Origin: Planctomycetota bacterium | Lineage (GTDB): Bacteria; Planctomycetota; J058 | Direction: 5' to 3' | Assembly (NCBI GenBank): GCA_023954375.1 | Contig: JAMLIC010000014.1 | Coordinates: forward strand, 62,001 to 126,000 | DNA length: 64,000 bases | In this document: positions 23,193-30,761 of the stretch, in pieces | Position numbering within the stretch: position 1 is the first letter of the stretch | Layout: every line of letters begins with the position of its first letter | Program-made: the position numbers and the translations under genes | Notes under the pieces: generated by a model | Databases searched by the model: none | Seen by the model: only the letters and a program-made list of their open reading frames with translations | What the model was told of the DNA's origin: nothing

Positions 23193-26078
23193 GTGGGGCA
23201 CGTCCAGGACGTCCGGGTCAACGGCTGGTGGCCCCTCCAACACCACGACCCGAGCCGGTCGATCGGCGACCGCGCCCGCCTCGGCGCGGTCCGCATCCAC
23301 CCGGTCCGGGACCCGGACCAGCAGGAGCCCGGCGAGACCACCTACGGCGACGTCCAGGGCGGCCTACTCTGGGAGGAGCTCGCCGGCCGGCGGGACTACG
23401 TCCACTCCTGGTGGCTCACGGGCCCGGGCGTGGCGATCGCCGGCGGCGCAGGCGGATCCGCCGCCGGCGGCCGCATGGGCACGCGCACGCGCGGGCCCGC
23501 CGGCTCCGAGGTCGGCGCCTCCCTCCTGCCCCTCCGGGCGCGCGACCTCCCCGACGAGCGCTACCGGCCCAAGGACGCGGCCGCGGCCACGCCGAGCTGG
23601 GCGCTGGACCAGCGCTGGCCCACCGGGTGGACGGGCCAGCTCTCCGCCGGCTCCGAGGAGGACGCCCAGCGCGAGGCCTTCCACCCCGACTTCTGGGGCT
23701 TGATCGCGGTCAACCACGCGGGCGACCCGCGGGCCGGCACCCTGGTCTACGACCTGGACGCCGGCGGCCGCCCCGACCGCCGCGCGCGCGTCCAGTCCGC
23801 CTGGTCCGTCGTCCTCGTCGACGCGCCCGCCGACGTGGAGCCGCCCGAGCCCTTCGACCCGGTTCCGTCGCCGGCGCCGGCGCCGGACGGCGGCGGCACG
23901 CGCGAGCGCACGCCCGGCGGCGCCGGCGGCGGCGCCGGCTCGACGGGCACCCAGACCCGGCCAGGAGGCGGGCAGCCCCCGCCGAGCTCGACGACGCGCG
24001 GCGGCCCCGGCGCCGGCGCGCCGCCCACCGGCTCCCTCGCCTGGCAGCTCGGGGTCGGCGGCGCCCTGGACGCGCTGGGCGGCCACGGCCTGGTCTGCGA
24101 CTACACCGCCGGCGAGCTCGCCTACGCGACGCACCGGAAGGGCGGCCCCTGGTCGACCGGCGGCGAGCAGGGCTGCGAGCGCCACCTGCTCGGCGTCGAT
24201 CGCGACGGCCGCCCCGTGCGCCCCGTGCACCACTCGGTCTACGGGCTCTGGATCATGGACGGCCTGCGGGACGGCTGGCTCGCCTTCGAGCGCCAGCTCT
24301 ACGACGAGCGCGCGGTCGACCTCCCGCACCCCGTGCAGGTCCACCTGCGCTTCTCGCCCCCCGCGCGCGCCTGGCGCCTCCATGCGTCCTCGACGTTCTA
24401 CCTGCCGCCGCCCGTGCGGGACCCCGAGCCGCCTCCGCCCAAGGAGGGCGAGGACCCCCCGCCCGTGCCTCCGGTCCCGCCGGTCCCGCCGCCCCCGCGG
24501 CGACCCGAGACGGGCTCGGAGCGCGACTGGTCGCAGCCGCCGCCCCCTCCCCCGCCGCCCGTGGTGCCCCCCTTCCCGCCCCCCAGCGAGGACGGGCCCA
24601 GCGGGACGGAGCGCGACTGGACGCAGCCGGCCGTGCCGATCACGGACGAGGACCGCAAGCGACTCAAGGACGAGTTCACGCGCACCTACGGGAAGGTCGG
24701 CGGCGAGGTCCCCCTGGTGGGCGACGGCGGCTACAAGCCCGCCTTTCCGTTCTCCACGAACTGCGTCGCGCTGCCGAACATCAACTTCGTCGGCGTCGCC
24801 ACGGCCATGGGCGAGTTCGACCCCACGGGCTCGGCCGTGCCGCTCTCCGACGAGCAGCTCAAGCAGGTCGAGGACGCGCCCCACGTCGGGCACATCGACG
24901 CCCTCGCCGCCGGCGACGGGACGTGGGCGGGCTTCGACCGCTACGACGAGAACGACCCCGCGGGCCACGCCAAGGCGGCCGGGTCGCTCCTCGTCCTGCC
25001 GCCGGACGTCACGCTCCACGAGGTCGCCGAGGGCACGGCCGAGACCGAGCACCCGGTCGCCCTCGGCTTCGTCGAGGGCCTCGCCCACGTGGCCTTCGGC
25101 CAGGCCGACCGCGAGTCGGGCCACCTCGCCGATGGCGTCGTCATGCAGGGCTCCGGCGAGAACGCCGTGGCCCTCCAGGCGACCGACGAGACGGGCACCG
25201 TCGGCGGCGGCGAGCGGACGAAGCTCACCCACACCCGCACCGACCTCGGCGGCGGGATCATCCAGGACGCCGTTCAGACGGAGCGCCAGCTCGTCCTCCC
25301 CGACGGGACGCCCGTGGGCCCCAAGACGACCCAGACCGCGGTGGTCGTCTCGGGCGAGGGCCCTCCAGCCACGACGACCAGCACCGTCCAGGTCGTGACG
25401 GATCACGTGTCGATCGTCGCCGAGGGCGACGGCCCCGCAGAGCTCGAGGTCGCCAAGGTCACGTGCGACGTGCTCGACCCCTACGTCGTGCTGATGGACC
25501 CGGTCAGCTCGCGTCCCGCCGAGCTCACCTCCGGCACGCGGGGATTCTGGGTCGACGACGGTGGGGACGCCTACTTCTGGGACGGCACGACCGATCACCC
25601 GTGGGGCAGCGGCGTTGGCAGCGGAGCGAGCGTGCCCACCGGGACCATGCTCGACTTCGCCGGCACGTCGGCGCCGACCGGCTACCTGGCGTGCGACGGC
25701 TCGCTCGTCAGCCGAACGACCTACGCCGCGCTGTTCGCGGCGATCGGCGAGACGTGGGGCGCCGGCGACGGCAGCGCCACGTTCCGCGTGCCGGACTTCC
25801 GCCGGCGAGTCGCCGTCGGCTCGGGCGGCAGCGGCAGCGGGACGCTCGGCAACGCGGTCGGCAACACCGGCGGCGCCGAGACACACACGCTGACGACCAG
25901 CGAGATGCCCGCCCACACGCACGACACCTTCAAGGGCGGCGGCGCAGGCACGGGCGACCGGCCGGCCCAGTCCGGGACGATCGCGGGCGGCGAGTTCGTG
26001 TCGCAGGCCACCGGCGGCGGCGGCGCCCACAACAACCTCCAGCCGAGCGCCGTCGTGCTCAAGATCATCAAGACGTAG
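23193..26078 (+). CDS. Tail fibre with C-terminal collar domain, 961 aa
   Basis: GTG one base after the previous stop. Two Gly/Pro-rich low-complexity stretches (residues about 225-275 and 410-470, the second with two ERDWSQP/ERDWTQP repeats) separate beta domains. The last 150 residues are a phage tail-collar domain: GTMLDFAGTSAPTGYLACDG, FRVPDFRRRVAVGSG, EMPAHTHDTF and a final NNLQPSAVVLKIIKT. Such fibres bind the host surface. It is the longest phage protein here. Confidence 0.88.
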   Translation: MGHVQDVRVNGWWPLQHHDPSRSIGDRARLGAVRIHPVRDPDQQEPGETTYGDVQGGLLWEELAGRRDYVHSWWLTGPGVAIAGGAGGSAAGGRMGTRTRGPAGSEVGASLLPLRARDLPDERYRPKDAAAATPSWALDQRWPTGWTGQLSAGSEEDAQREAFHPDFWGLIAVNHAGDPRAGTLVYDLDAGGRPDRRARVQSAWSVVLVDAPADVEPPEPFDPVPSPAPAPDGGGTRERTPGGAGGGAGSTGTQTRPGGGQPPPSSTTRGGPGAGAPPTGSLAWQLGVGGALDALGGHGLVCDYTAGELAYATHRKGGPWSTGGEQGCERHLLGVDRDGRPVRPVHHSVYGLWIMDGLRDGWLAFERQLYDERAVDLPHPVQVHLRFSPPARAWRLHASSTFYLPPPVRDPEPPPPKEGEDPPPVPPVPPVPPPPRRPETGSERDWSQPPPPPPPPVVPPFPPPSEDGPSGTERDWTQPAVPITDEDRKRLKDEFTRTYGKVGGEVPLVGDGGYKPAFPFSTNCVALPNINFVGVATAMGEFDPTGSAVPLSDEQLKQVEDAPHVGHIDALAAGDGTWAGFDRYDENDPAGHAKAAGSLLVLPPDVTLHEVAEGTAETEHPVALGFVEGLAHVAFGQADRESGHLADGVVMQGSGENAVALQATDETGTVGGGERTKLTHTRTDLGGGIIQDAVQTERQLVLPDGTPVGPKTTQTAVVVSGEGPPATTTSTVQVVTDHVSIVAEGDGPAELEVAKVTCDVLDPYVVLMDPVSSRPAELTSGTRGFWVDDGGDAYFWDGTTDHPWGSGVGSGASVPTGTMLDFAGTSAPTGYLACDGSLVSRTTYAALFAAIGETWGAGDGSATFRVPDFRRRVAVGSGGSGSGTLGNAVGNTGGAETHTLTTSEMPAHTHDTFKGGGAGTGDRPAQSGTIAGGEFVSQATGGGGAHNNLQPSAVVLKIIKT

Positions 26079-26089
26079 GCAGGACCAGC

Positions 26090-26413
26090 ATGATCGAGAC
26101 CTACCGCCCTCACGGACCCGTGACCCTCGCCCCAGGCGCTCCGCGGGAGGCGAAGTCCCGCCCCACCGCCTACGTCTCCGCCCGGTTCTCGGAGGCCGAG
26201 CAGAGCTGCCAGATCGTCCTCCGCTACACCCTGAATGGGCAGTTCGCCGGCATCTCGGACCCCGTCACCATGACGGGGATCGCGACGCCGGAGGACGGTC
26301 ACGTCGCCCGGGACGAGCCGTTCGACCTCGCGTGCGACTCCTACTCGATCGTCGTCCTCGAGCCGCCCGCCTCGGGCGAGGTGACCTTCGTGGTGCGCGA
26401 GGTGGGTCCGTGA
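26090..26413 (+). CDS. Small fibre-associated protein, 107 aa
   Basis: ATG 11 bases after the fibre stop, GTGA overlap with the next gene. Beta-sandwich character (TAYVSARFSEAEQSCQIVLRYTLNGQFAGISDPVTMTGIATPEDG..YSIVVLEPPASGEVTFVVREV). Position suggests a fibre chaperone, cap or accessory subunit. No family is recognised. Confidence 0.5.
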   Translation: MIETYRPHGPVTLAPGAPREAKSRPTAYVSARFSEAEQSCQIVLRYTLNGQFAGISDPVTMTGIATPEDGHVARDEPFDLACDSYSIVVLEPPASGEVTFVVREVGP

Positions 26414-27861
26414 GCGTGGGGAAGATCGTCGCCCTGATCCGCCGCTACGGCGGCGCCGGCGGCCTGGAGTCGGCGCGCGTGGACCTCGTGGAGGACCTCG
26501 AGCTGACCAAGAGCAGCCCGACCGTCCTCGTCCTGAACCCGGACGGCGCGCACGACGTGCTCCTCCCGGCGCCCCAGGACGCGGCCATGTTTGTCCTCGC
26601 CAACGTGGGCGGCGCGACCCTCTCCGTCAAGGACGGGAGCACTCAGCTTACGACCGTCGCGCCGATGAAGATCGTGCGGGTCTACTCCGACGCGACCTTC
26701 GGATGGATCGCTGGCGAGGCCGAGGACGTGACCGGCGAGACGGTCACCGCCGCGATGGTGTTCAGCTTCGGCGAAGACTCCGTCTCCGCGGACGGCTACC
26801 TCCAGCACGGGGCGGGGACGCACCTCTATAGCGGCGTCGGGATCACGACCGGTTCGACGCTCAATCACCTGGCCGAGGCCGTGATCGGGACTGCTGGCAG
26901 GTTCTCTGCGATCGAAGGGCAGGGCGACAACCCTGTCTCGGTCACGCTCAAGATGTTCAAGAACGGCGCAGAGGCAGAGACGATCACTCTTGCCGTCGAA
27001 GGCAGCAACTCTGCGCGCCATCTGCACGGAGAAGCTACTGGCGCGACGCCGTTCGCTGTCGGCGATCGCGTTGCATTCCGCGTGAGCGCCATTTCGTCCT
27101 CTCCGAACACTGTTGCCATCCAGGCGCTCTACGACGTAGCCAAGCCGGACGCGGCGCTCCGGTTCGGCACCTACGGCCAGCTGAACATGCAGGACCAGCG
27201 CTACCTGTTCACCAACATCACGGCCGGCGGCACCCACAGCACCGAGGGCGAGGTCGGGTTCCCAGCGCCGGTCGCGACGACGATCCGGCGCCTCCTCTGG
27301 ACCAGTAGCGCGGGTGACGCCACGTCCAAGGTGTCGATCTACAGGAACGCCAGCACACTCCACGAGGAGGTGACGCTGACCGGGCAGGGCGGCGTGGTGA
27401 ACCTCTCCACGCCTCTCGTCCTGGCACCCGGCGAGACCGCGAACATCCGCCACCACGCGGACGGGACGAACCCGACGGAGATGATCGCCGTCCTGGAGGG
27501 CGACGGGCTCGGGCACCTCTACAGCTTCGGCGGGAACGCCTCCACGACCAGCAATCGCTGGTATCGGTTCCGCACGTTCGCGCAGATCGCATCGGACTCG
27601 ACGGGGGGCAACTTCTTGACCCAGGCGCGGGTCGTGAAGCGCGGGGTCGCGCAGGCGGTCGGTTGGTTCCGCTCGCTCACCAACGAGACGACGATTCGCA
27701 TCTACAAGAACGGCGCCCTGGCGGAGTCGATCGACATGGGCGCCAACGCGCGCAGCGGCGCTCCGGCGTCCACCCCGTTCGAGCGCGGGGACGTGCTGGA
27801 GATGCACGACAACGACTCGGTGGACGCGGGCGTTCTGCACGCCACGGTCCTGGTGGCCTGA
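26410..27861 (+). CDS. Second fibre/receptor-binding protein with repeated modules, 483 aa
   Basis: GTGA start. After an N-terminal beta domain, three related modules follow, each containing a motif of the type KMFKNGAEAETITL, SIYRNASTLHEEVTL or RIYKNGALAESIDMG at about 115-150 residue spacing, ending in HATVLVA. Repeated beta modules are typical of receptor-binding proteins. Bases about 26800-27120 are visibly less G+C-rich than the flanks, a sign of domain acquisition. Confidence 0.6.
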   Translation: MSVGKIVALIRRYGGAGGLESARVDLVEDLELTKSSPTVLVLNPDGAHDVLLPAPQDAAMFVLANVGGATLSVKDGSTQLTTVAPMKIVRVYSDATFGWIAGEAEDVTGETVTAAMVFSFGEDSVSADGYLQHGAGTHLYSGVGITTGSTLNHLAEAVIGTAGRFSAIEGQGDNPVSVTLKMFKNGAEAETITLAVEGSNSARHLHGEATGATPFAVGDRVAFRVSAISSSPNTVAIQALYDVAKPDAALRFGTYGQLNMQDQRYLFTNITAGGTHSTEGEVGFPAPVATTIRRLLWTSSAGDATSKVSIYRNASTLHEEVTLTGQGGVVNLSTPLVLAPGETANIRHHADGTNPTEMIAVLEGDGLGHLYSFGGNASTTSNRWYRFRTFAQIASDSTGGNFLTQARVVKRGVAQAVGWFRSLTNETTIRIYKNGALAESIDMGANARSGAPASTPFERGDVLEMHDNDSVDAGVLHATVLVA

Positions 27862-27875
27862 GAGGTGAGGTAAGC

Positions 27876-28352
27876 ATGAAGCACGAGACGCGAAGCATCT
27901 ACGTCGTCGCCGACAGCGACGGGAACACGGTCGGCGCCGCGTGGGCGCACGCGGCTAACGAGGCGCTGGCCGCGCTCAAGGCGCCCGCCGGCGCGTCCGC
28001 GCACCGGACCGCCTGGCGGCGGATGCCGGACCTGCTCTGCGGCGACGCGGGCCGGCAGCACGGCGCCAAGATCGCCGGCAACGCGATCGAGGTCGGCGGT
28101 CTGCGCTTCGTCCTGGAGGACCAGGGCCGCCCCATGCCGGGCTCGACCGCGCGCGACCCCATGGAGCCGCAGGCGCCCGACGTGGAGGTCGTCGACGAGG
28201 AGGCCGCGCTCGAGCTGGCCGAGGTGGTCGGCCCGCTGCACCTGACGGAGCGCCTGTCGCTGCGGCCCGTCGTCGTCGACGCGCGGCCGGCGCGCGAGCG
28301 CCCGGCGACCCCGGCCGGCGCGCGGGTGATCGGCCCCGAGGCGCGAGCGTGA
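27876..28352 (+). CDS. Hypothetical late-operon protein, 158 aa
   Basis: ATG after GAGAGGTGAGG. Residues 1-60 are alpha/beta (RSIYVVADSDGNTVGAAWAHAANEALAALKAP), the middle carries IEVGGLRFVLEDQGRPMPGS, and the end is acidic then Arg/Pro-rich. Not recognised. Lies between fibre and lysis genes and overlaps the next gene by GTGA. Confidence 0.5.
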   Translation: MKHETRSIYVVADSDGNTVGAAWAHAANEALAALKAPAGASAHRTAWRRMPDLLCGDAGRQHGAKIAGNAIEVGGLRFVLEDQGRPMPGSTARDPMEPQAPDVEVVDEEAALELAEVVGPLHLTERLSLRPVVVDARPARERPATPAGARVIGPEARA

Positions 28353-28777
28353 GCGTGACGCGCGTCCTCCTCTTCGTCCTCCTCGCGACGTGCGCCGGCT
28401 GCGGCGCCCGCCAGATCGAGCTCGAGGAGCGCTGGCGTCCGCTCGAGGCCGTGGTCGAGGCGCGCGTGCCCTGGGCCGAGGACACCACCACGGTCACGCT
28501 CGGCACGCGCTGCTACACGGCCGACCTCGGCTGGTGGGAGATCGCCTACCCCGAAGGGCCGCATCGAGACGCCCTCCTGCTCCACGAGCAGGAGCACGCC
28601 GTCCGCCAGGCTGTCGCCGGGAGGACCTGGTACGCCCGCTACCTCGCCGACCCGGCGCCGGAGCACTACGCCGAGGTCCTCGCCGGCTACCGACTGCCTG
28701 GAGGCCGCATGGTCAGCTACGAGGACGCTCTCGCCTGGGTGCGCGACGTCCTCTCCGTTCCGGAGCGCCCGCCGTAG
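28349..28777 (+). CDS. Exported lipoprotein with HEQEH metallopeptidase motif
   Basis: 142 residues, GTGA overlap. The N-terminus VTRVLLFVLLATCAGCG is a lipoprotein signal (Cys within the first 20 residues). The mature part has DALLLHEQEHAVRQ (residues about 78-91), an HExxH zinc motif, and a later PEHYAEVLAGY helix that could give the third ligand. Directly before the holins, it may be a cell-wall or envelope peptidase used at lysis; that is inference. No other endolysin candidate is visible here. Confidence 0.6.
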   Translation: MSVTRVLLFVLLATCAGCGARQIELEERWRPLEAVVEARVPWAEDTTTVTLGTRCYTADLGWWEIAYPEGPHRDALLLHEQEHAVRQAVAGRTWYARYLADPAPEHYAEVLAGYRLPGGRMVSYEDALAWVRDVLSVPERPP

Positions 28778-28792
28778 ATTCGGCCTCGCCGG

Positions 28793-28862
28793 GCGCGCGG
28801 CGCCGCCGCGCGTCCCGCGGGATCCGAGAGTCCGCACGTCGGCCGCCTCCTATCCTGCGGGC
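28793..28862 (+). promoter_or_regulatory. Putative phage late promoter, copy 2 (leaderless)
   Basis: Aligns without gaps to 10884-10953. The first 16 bases and GGGATCCGAG (28819-28828) are identical, and TATCCT (28851-28856) sits 6 bases before the ATG of the holin-like gene. No Shine-Dalgarno sequence is present. It would give the lysis genes their own leaderless transcript. Confidence 0.6.
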
Positions 28863-29258
28863 ATGCCCCCTGAGACGAAGAGGCGGGTCGGCCTGGGTCT
28901 CGGCCTGGGCGCCTCGACGCTCGCCGGCGCCGCGATCGGGGCGCAGGCGGCGGCGACTGCGCACGGGTTCGGCGACGTCGCTGAGCGCGTCGGGATCCCC
29001 TTCGCGCTCCTCCTGGCCGTCCTCATCGCCCTTGTGATCGCCGGTCGCTGGCTCGCCGACCACGTGGTGAAGCCGATCGTCGTGTCCCACTTGAACTTCG
29101 TCGGCTCCGCGATCACCGCCCAGCAGCAGCAGGCGGTCGTCCTCGAGCGCATGGAGCTCCGCCACCGGACGCATCAGGAGACCGTCGAGCGGACGCTCGA
29201 GGGGATCCGCCAGGCGATCCACATCGGCGCGCGCCCCCCGACGGGAGTCGCCACGTGA
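28863..29258 (+). CDS. Holin-like membrane protein, 131 aa
   Basis: Two hydrophobic stretches (GLGLGLGASTLAGAAIGAQAA, about 9-30, and IPFALLLAVLIALVIAGRWLA, about 45-65) are followed by a charged helix with VVLERMELRHRTHQETVERTLEGI. Size and topology suit a holin or antiholin that permeabilises the inner membrane. Start set by the TATCCT box 6 bases ahead. GTGA overlap with the next membrane gene. Confidence 0.6.
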   Translation: MPPETKRRVGLGLGLGASTLAGAAIGAQAAATAHGFGDVAERVGIPFALLLAVLIALVIAGRWLADHVVKPIVVSHLNFVGSAITAQQQQAVVLERMELRHRTHQETVERTLEGIRQAIHIGARPPTGVAT

Positions 29259-29605
29259 GCGAGCTGTTCACAACCCCCGACGGCCTCATGGCCGTCCTGG
29301 GCGTGGTCGCCCTCCTCCTGTCGATCGCCGGCAACCTGCTCCAAGCCTCCGGCCGCGCCGACTGGGCCGCCCGGGCCGAGGCCGCCGAGCGCCTCGCCGG
29401 CGTCGGGATCCAGGCGATCGAGCGGGCCAAGGGCAAGCTGGGGCCCGACGCGGCCAAGCAGCTCGTCGAGGTCCTGCGCGAGGACCACGTCCGCGCCGAT
29501 GTCGAGGTCCTCGCCCGGCCGGCGCTCGAGCGCCTGCGCGCCGGCGCCGCGCCCGAGGAGGCCGTGCGCGAGGCGTCCGCCGACGCCCGCCGGTCGGCGG
29601 CGTGA
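29255..29605 (+). CDS. Second holin-like membrane protein, 116 aa
   Basis: GTGA start. One membrane helix near the N-terminus (GLMAVLGVVALLLSIAGNLLQA, residues 10-31), then a long soluble helical part (AERLAGVGIQAIERAKGKLG...LVEVLREDHVRADVE). Single-span holins (class III) and phage regulators look like this. It overlaps the spanin genes. Confidence 0.55.
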   Translation: MSELFTTPDGLMAVLGVVALLLSIAGNLLQASGRADWAARAEAAERLAGVGIQAIERAKGKLGPDAAKQLVEVLREDHVRADVEVLARPALERLRAGAAPEEAVREASADARRSAA

Positions 29606-30099
29606 CGTGCCCGACGTCGTCGTCGCCCTGGCCGTGCTCGCCCTGCTCGCCGCCGGCGCCTGGGTCGGGCGCCGCCTGCGGGACGCCGAGGTCCTCCGCC
29701 TCGCGGACGCGCTCGAGCTCGCCCACGCCCACCTCGCCGAGCGCCAGGCCGAGGCCGAACGCGACGCGGCGGGCGACGCGGTCGTCCGCGAGCACCTGGC
29801 CCGGCGCCTGGCGGCTGCTCGCGCCGACGATCCTCGCGCTGCTCGCCGGCTGCTGTACGAGGCTCCCGGCACCCCCGCCGGAGCCCCCTCCCCTGCCCCC
29901 GGCGGCGTTCCCCGACCTGACGCAGGAACTCCTCGACCGGGAGGCCTCGTGGACGGACGTCCGGGCGCCGGCTCGGCTGGAGGTCCCGGCCGGGTCGACG
30001 ATCCTGCCGACGTCCGACCTCGAGCTCCTCTGGACTGACCGCGCCGACTGGCGGGCCCGCGCGCACGAGCTCGAGGCGCGGGGGCGCTGGCGGCGGTGA
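29602..30099 (+). CDS. o-spanin (Rz1-like) lipoprotein, nested out of frame in the i-spanin gene
   Basis: Frame +1 relative to the i-spanin. It carries LLAPTILALLAGC with the lipobox Cys encoded at 29851-29853, then TRLPAPPPEPPPLPP, the lipobox-plus-proline layout of Rz1. The stop at 30099 overlaps the next gene's GTG, which supports the frame. The only ATG/GTG/TTG codon in frame upstream is GTG 29602, leaving about 70 odd residues (Ser/Pro/Arg-rich) before the signal; CTG 29815 or frameshifting from the i-spanin are alternatives. Confidence 0.65.
   Translation: MTCPTSSSPWPCSPCSPPAPGSGAACGTPRSSASRTRSSSPTPTSPSARPRPNATRRATRSSASTWPGAWRLLAPTILALLAGCCTRLPAPPPEPPPLPPAAFPDLTQELLDREASWTDVRAPARLEVPAGSTILPTSDLELLWTDRADWRARAHELEARGRWRR
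29607..30038 (+). CDS. i-spanin (Rz-like)
   Basis: GTG 29607 (VPDVVVALAVLALLAAGAWVG) gives an N-terminal inner-membrane anchor, followed by a periplasmic coiled coil (RLADALELAHAHLAERQAEAERDAAGDAVVREHLARRL) and a Gly/Pro-rich tail of 60 residues that overlaps the o-spanin frame. i-spanin and o-spanin join the two membranes and fuse them at the end of lysis in Gram-negative hosts, so this pair tells that the host has an outer membrane. 143 residues. Confidence 0.75.
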   Translation: MPDVVVALAVLALLAAGAWVGRRLRDAEVLRLADALELAHAHLAERQAEAERDAAGDAVVREHLARRLAAARADDPRAARRLLYEAPGTPAGAPSPAPGGVPRPDAGTPRPGGLVDGRPGAGSAGGPGRVDDPADVRPRAPLD

Positions 30100-30296
30100 T
30101 CCGGTCGGACGAGGTCCTCTACCTCGCCCTGACGACCTTCCCCGAGCGGGCCGAGCGCCTGGCCGCGACGGCGGACCCGCGGAGCCTGCGGCGGGTCCTG
30201 GCCCGGATGACGGCCGGCCCGACGCGCGATGTGGTCGCGCGCGTCCTCGAGCGCCGATCGGGCCCGCGTGAGCGCCGCGGCTGGCTGCTCCGGTAG
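30096..30296 (+). CDS. Small last gene of the late operon, 66 aa
   Basis: GTGA overlap with the o-spanin. Helical and basic (VLYLALTTFPERAERLAATADPRSLRRVLARMTAGPTRDVVARVLERRSG). No family. It ends just before a set of inverted repeats that separate the two convergent operons. Confidence 0.45.
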   Translation: MIRSDEVLYLALTTFPERAERLAATADPRSLRRVLARMTAGPTRDVVARVLERRSGPRERRGWLLR

Positions 30297-30298
30297 GC

Positions 30299-30354
30299 GC
30301 CGGCGCCTGCGCTCGAGCGCCGGCCCGTCAGGGAGACCGTCGTCTCGTTGACGG
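30299..30354. terminator. Bidirectional terminator region between convergent phage operons
   Basis: GCCGGCGC (30299-30306) pairs with GCGCCGGC (30317-30324). Directly after it CCGTCA (30325-30330) pairs with TGACGG (30349-30354) around an inner GAGAC/GTCTC stem with a CGTC loop. The second hairpin covers the last codons of the leftward gene. Part of it resembles, in inverse orientation, the dyad at 3484-3519. Confidence 0.5.
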
Positions 30355-30564
30355 TAGGGGTGCAGCCTCGCCTGGGCACATGGACTCAACGCCGGCGGCC
30401 ACGGCCGCCTCGAGGCGCGCGCGGTGGAACGCGATCGCCTTGCCCGAGTGGCCGGAGGGTCGCTTGCACCAGTGACCGACGCGCGCGCGACACGTCGGGC
30501 ACTCCACCTCGAGCGCTGGATCGCGCACCCACTCCTCGCCGCACCGCGTGCACCGCTCAACCAC
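30328..30564 (-). CDS. Phage zinc-finger protein, 78 aa
   Basis: VERCTRCGEEW...ECPTCRARVGHWCKRPSGHSGKAIAFHRARLEAAV: two CxxC pairs followed by WCKRPSG..AFHRAR, a pattern widely seen in small phage and actinobacterial zinc proteins. GTG start overlapping the upstream stop by 8 bases. Last gene of the leftward operon. Probably cytoplasmic; role unknown. Confidence 0.65.
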   Translation of the reverse strand: MVERCTRCGEEWVRDPALEVECPTCRARVGHWCKRPSGHSGKAIAFHRARLEAAVAAGVESMCPGEAAPLPSTRRRSP

Positions 30565-30751
30565 CGCGCATGGCCTTTTCTATGGCGGCGGCCATGTCGG
30601 CGAAGCCGGCCGCCCGCAGCTCGTCCGGCGAGAGCATGCGCCAGATCACCTCGACCAACCGATCCCGCTCGTCTCGGAGCTTGTCCGCTGCTTCGATCGC
30701 CCGGGCGAGTTGCTCGCGCGTCAGCGCGCCATCGAGGGGGAACCCCGCCAT
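30557..30751 (-). CDS. Small helical phage protein, 64 aa
   Basis: ATG follows GGGGAGGAGTG. Helical: LTREQLARAIEAADKLRDERDRLVEVIWRMLSPDELRAAGFADMAAAIEKAM. A short coiled coil is likely. Unrecognised; in the leftward accessory operon. Confidence 0.5.
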   Translation of the reverse strand: MAGFPLDGALTREQLARAIEAADKLRDERDRLVEVIWRMLSPDELRAAGFADMAAAIEKAMRGG

Positions 30752-30761
30752 CACTCCTCCC

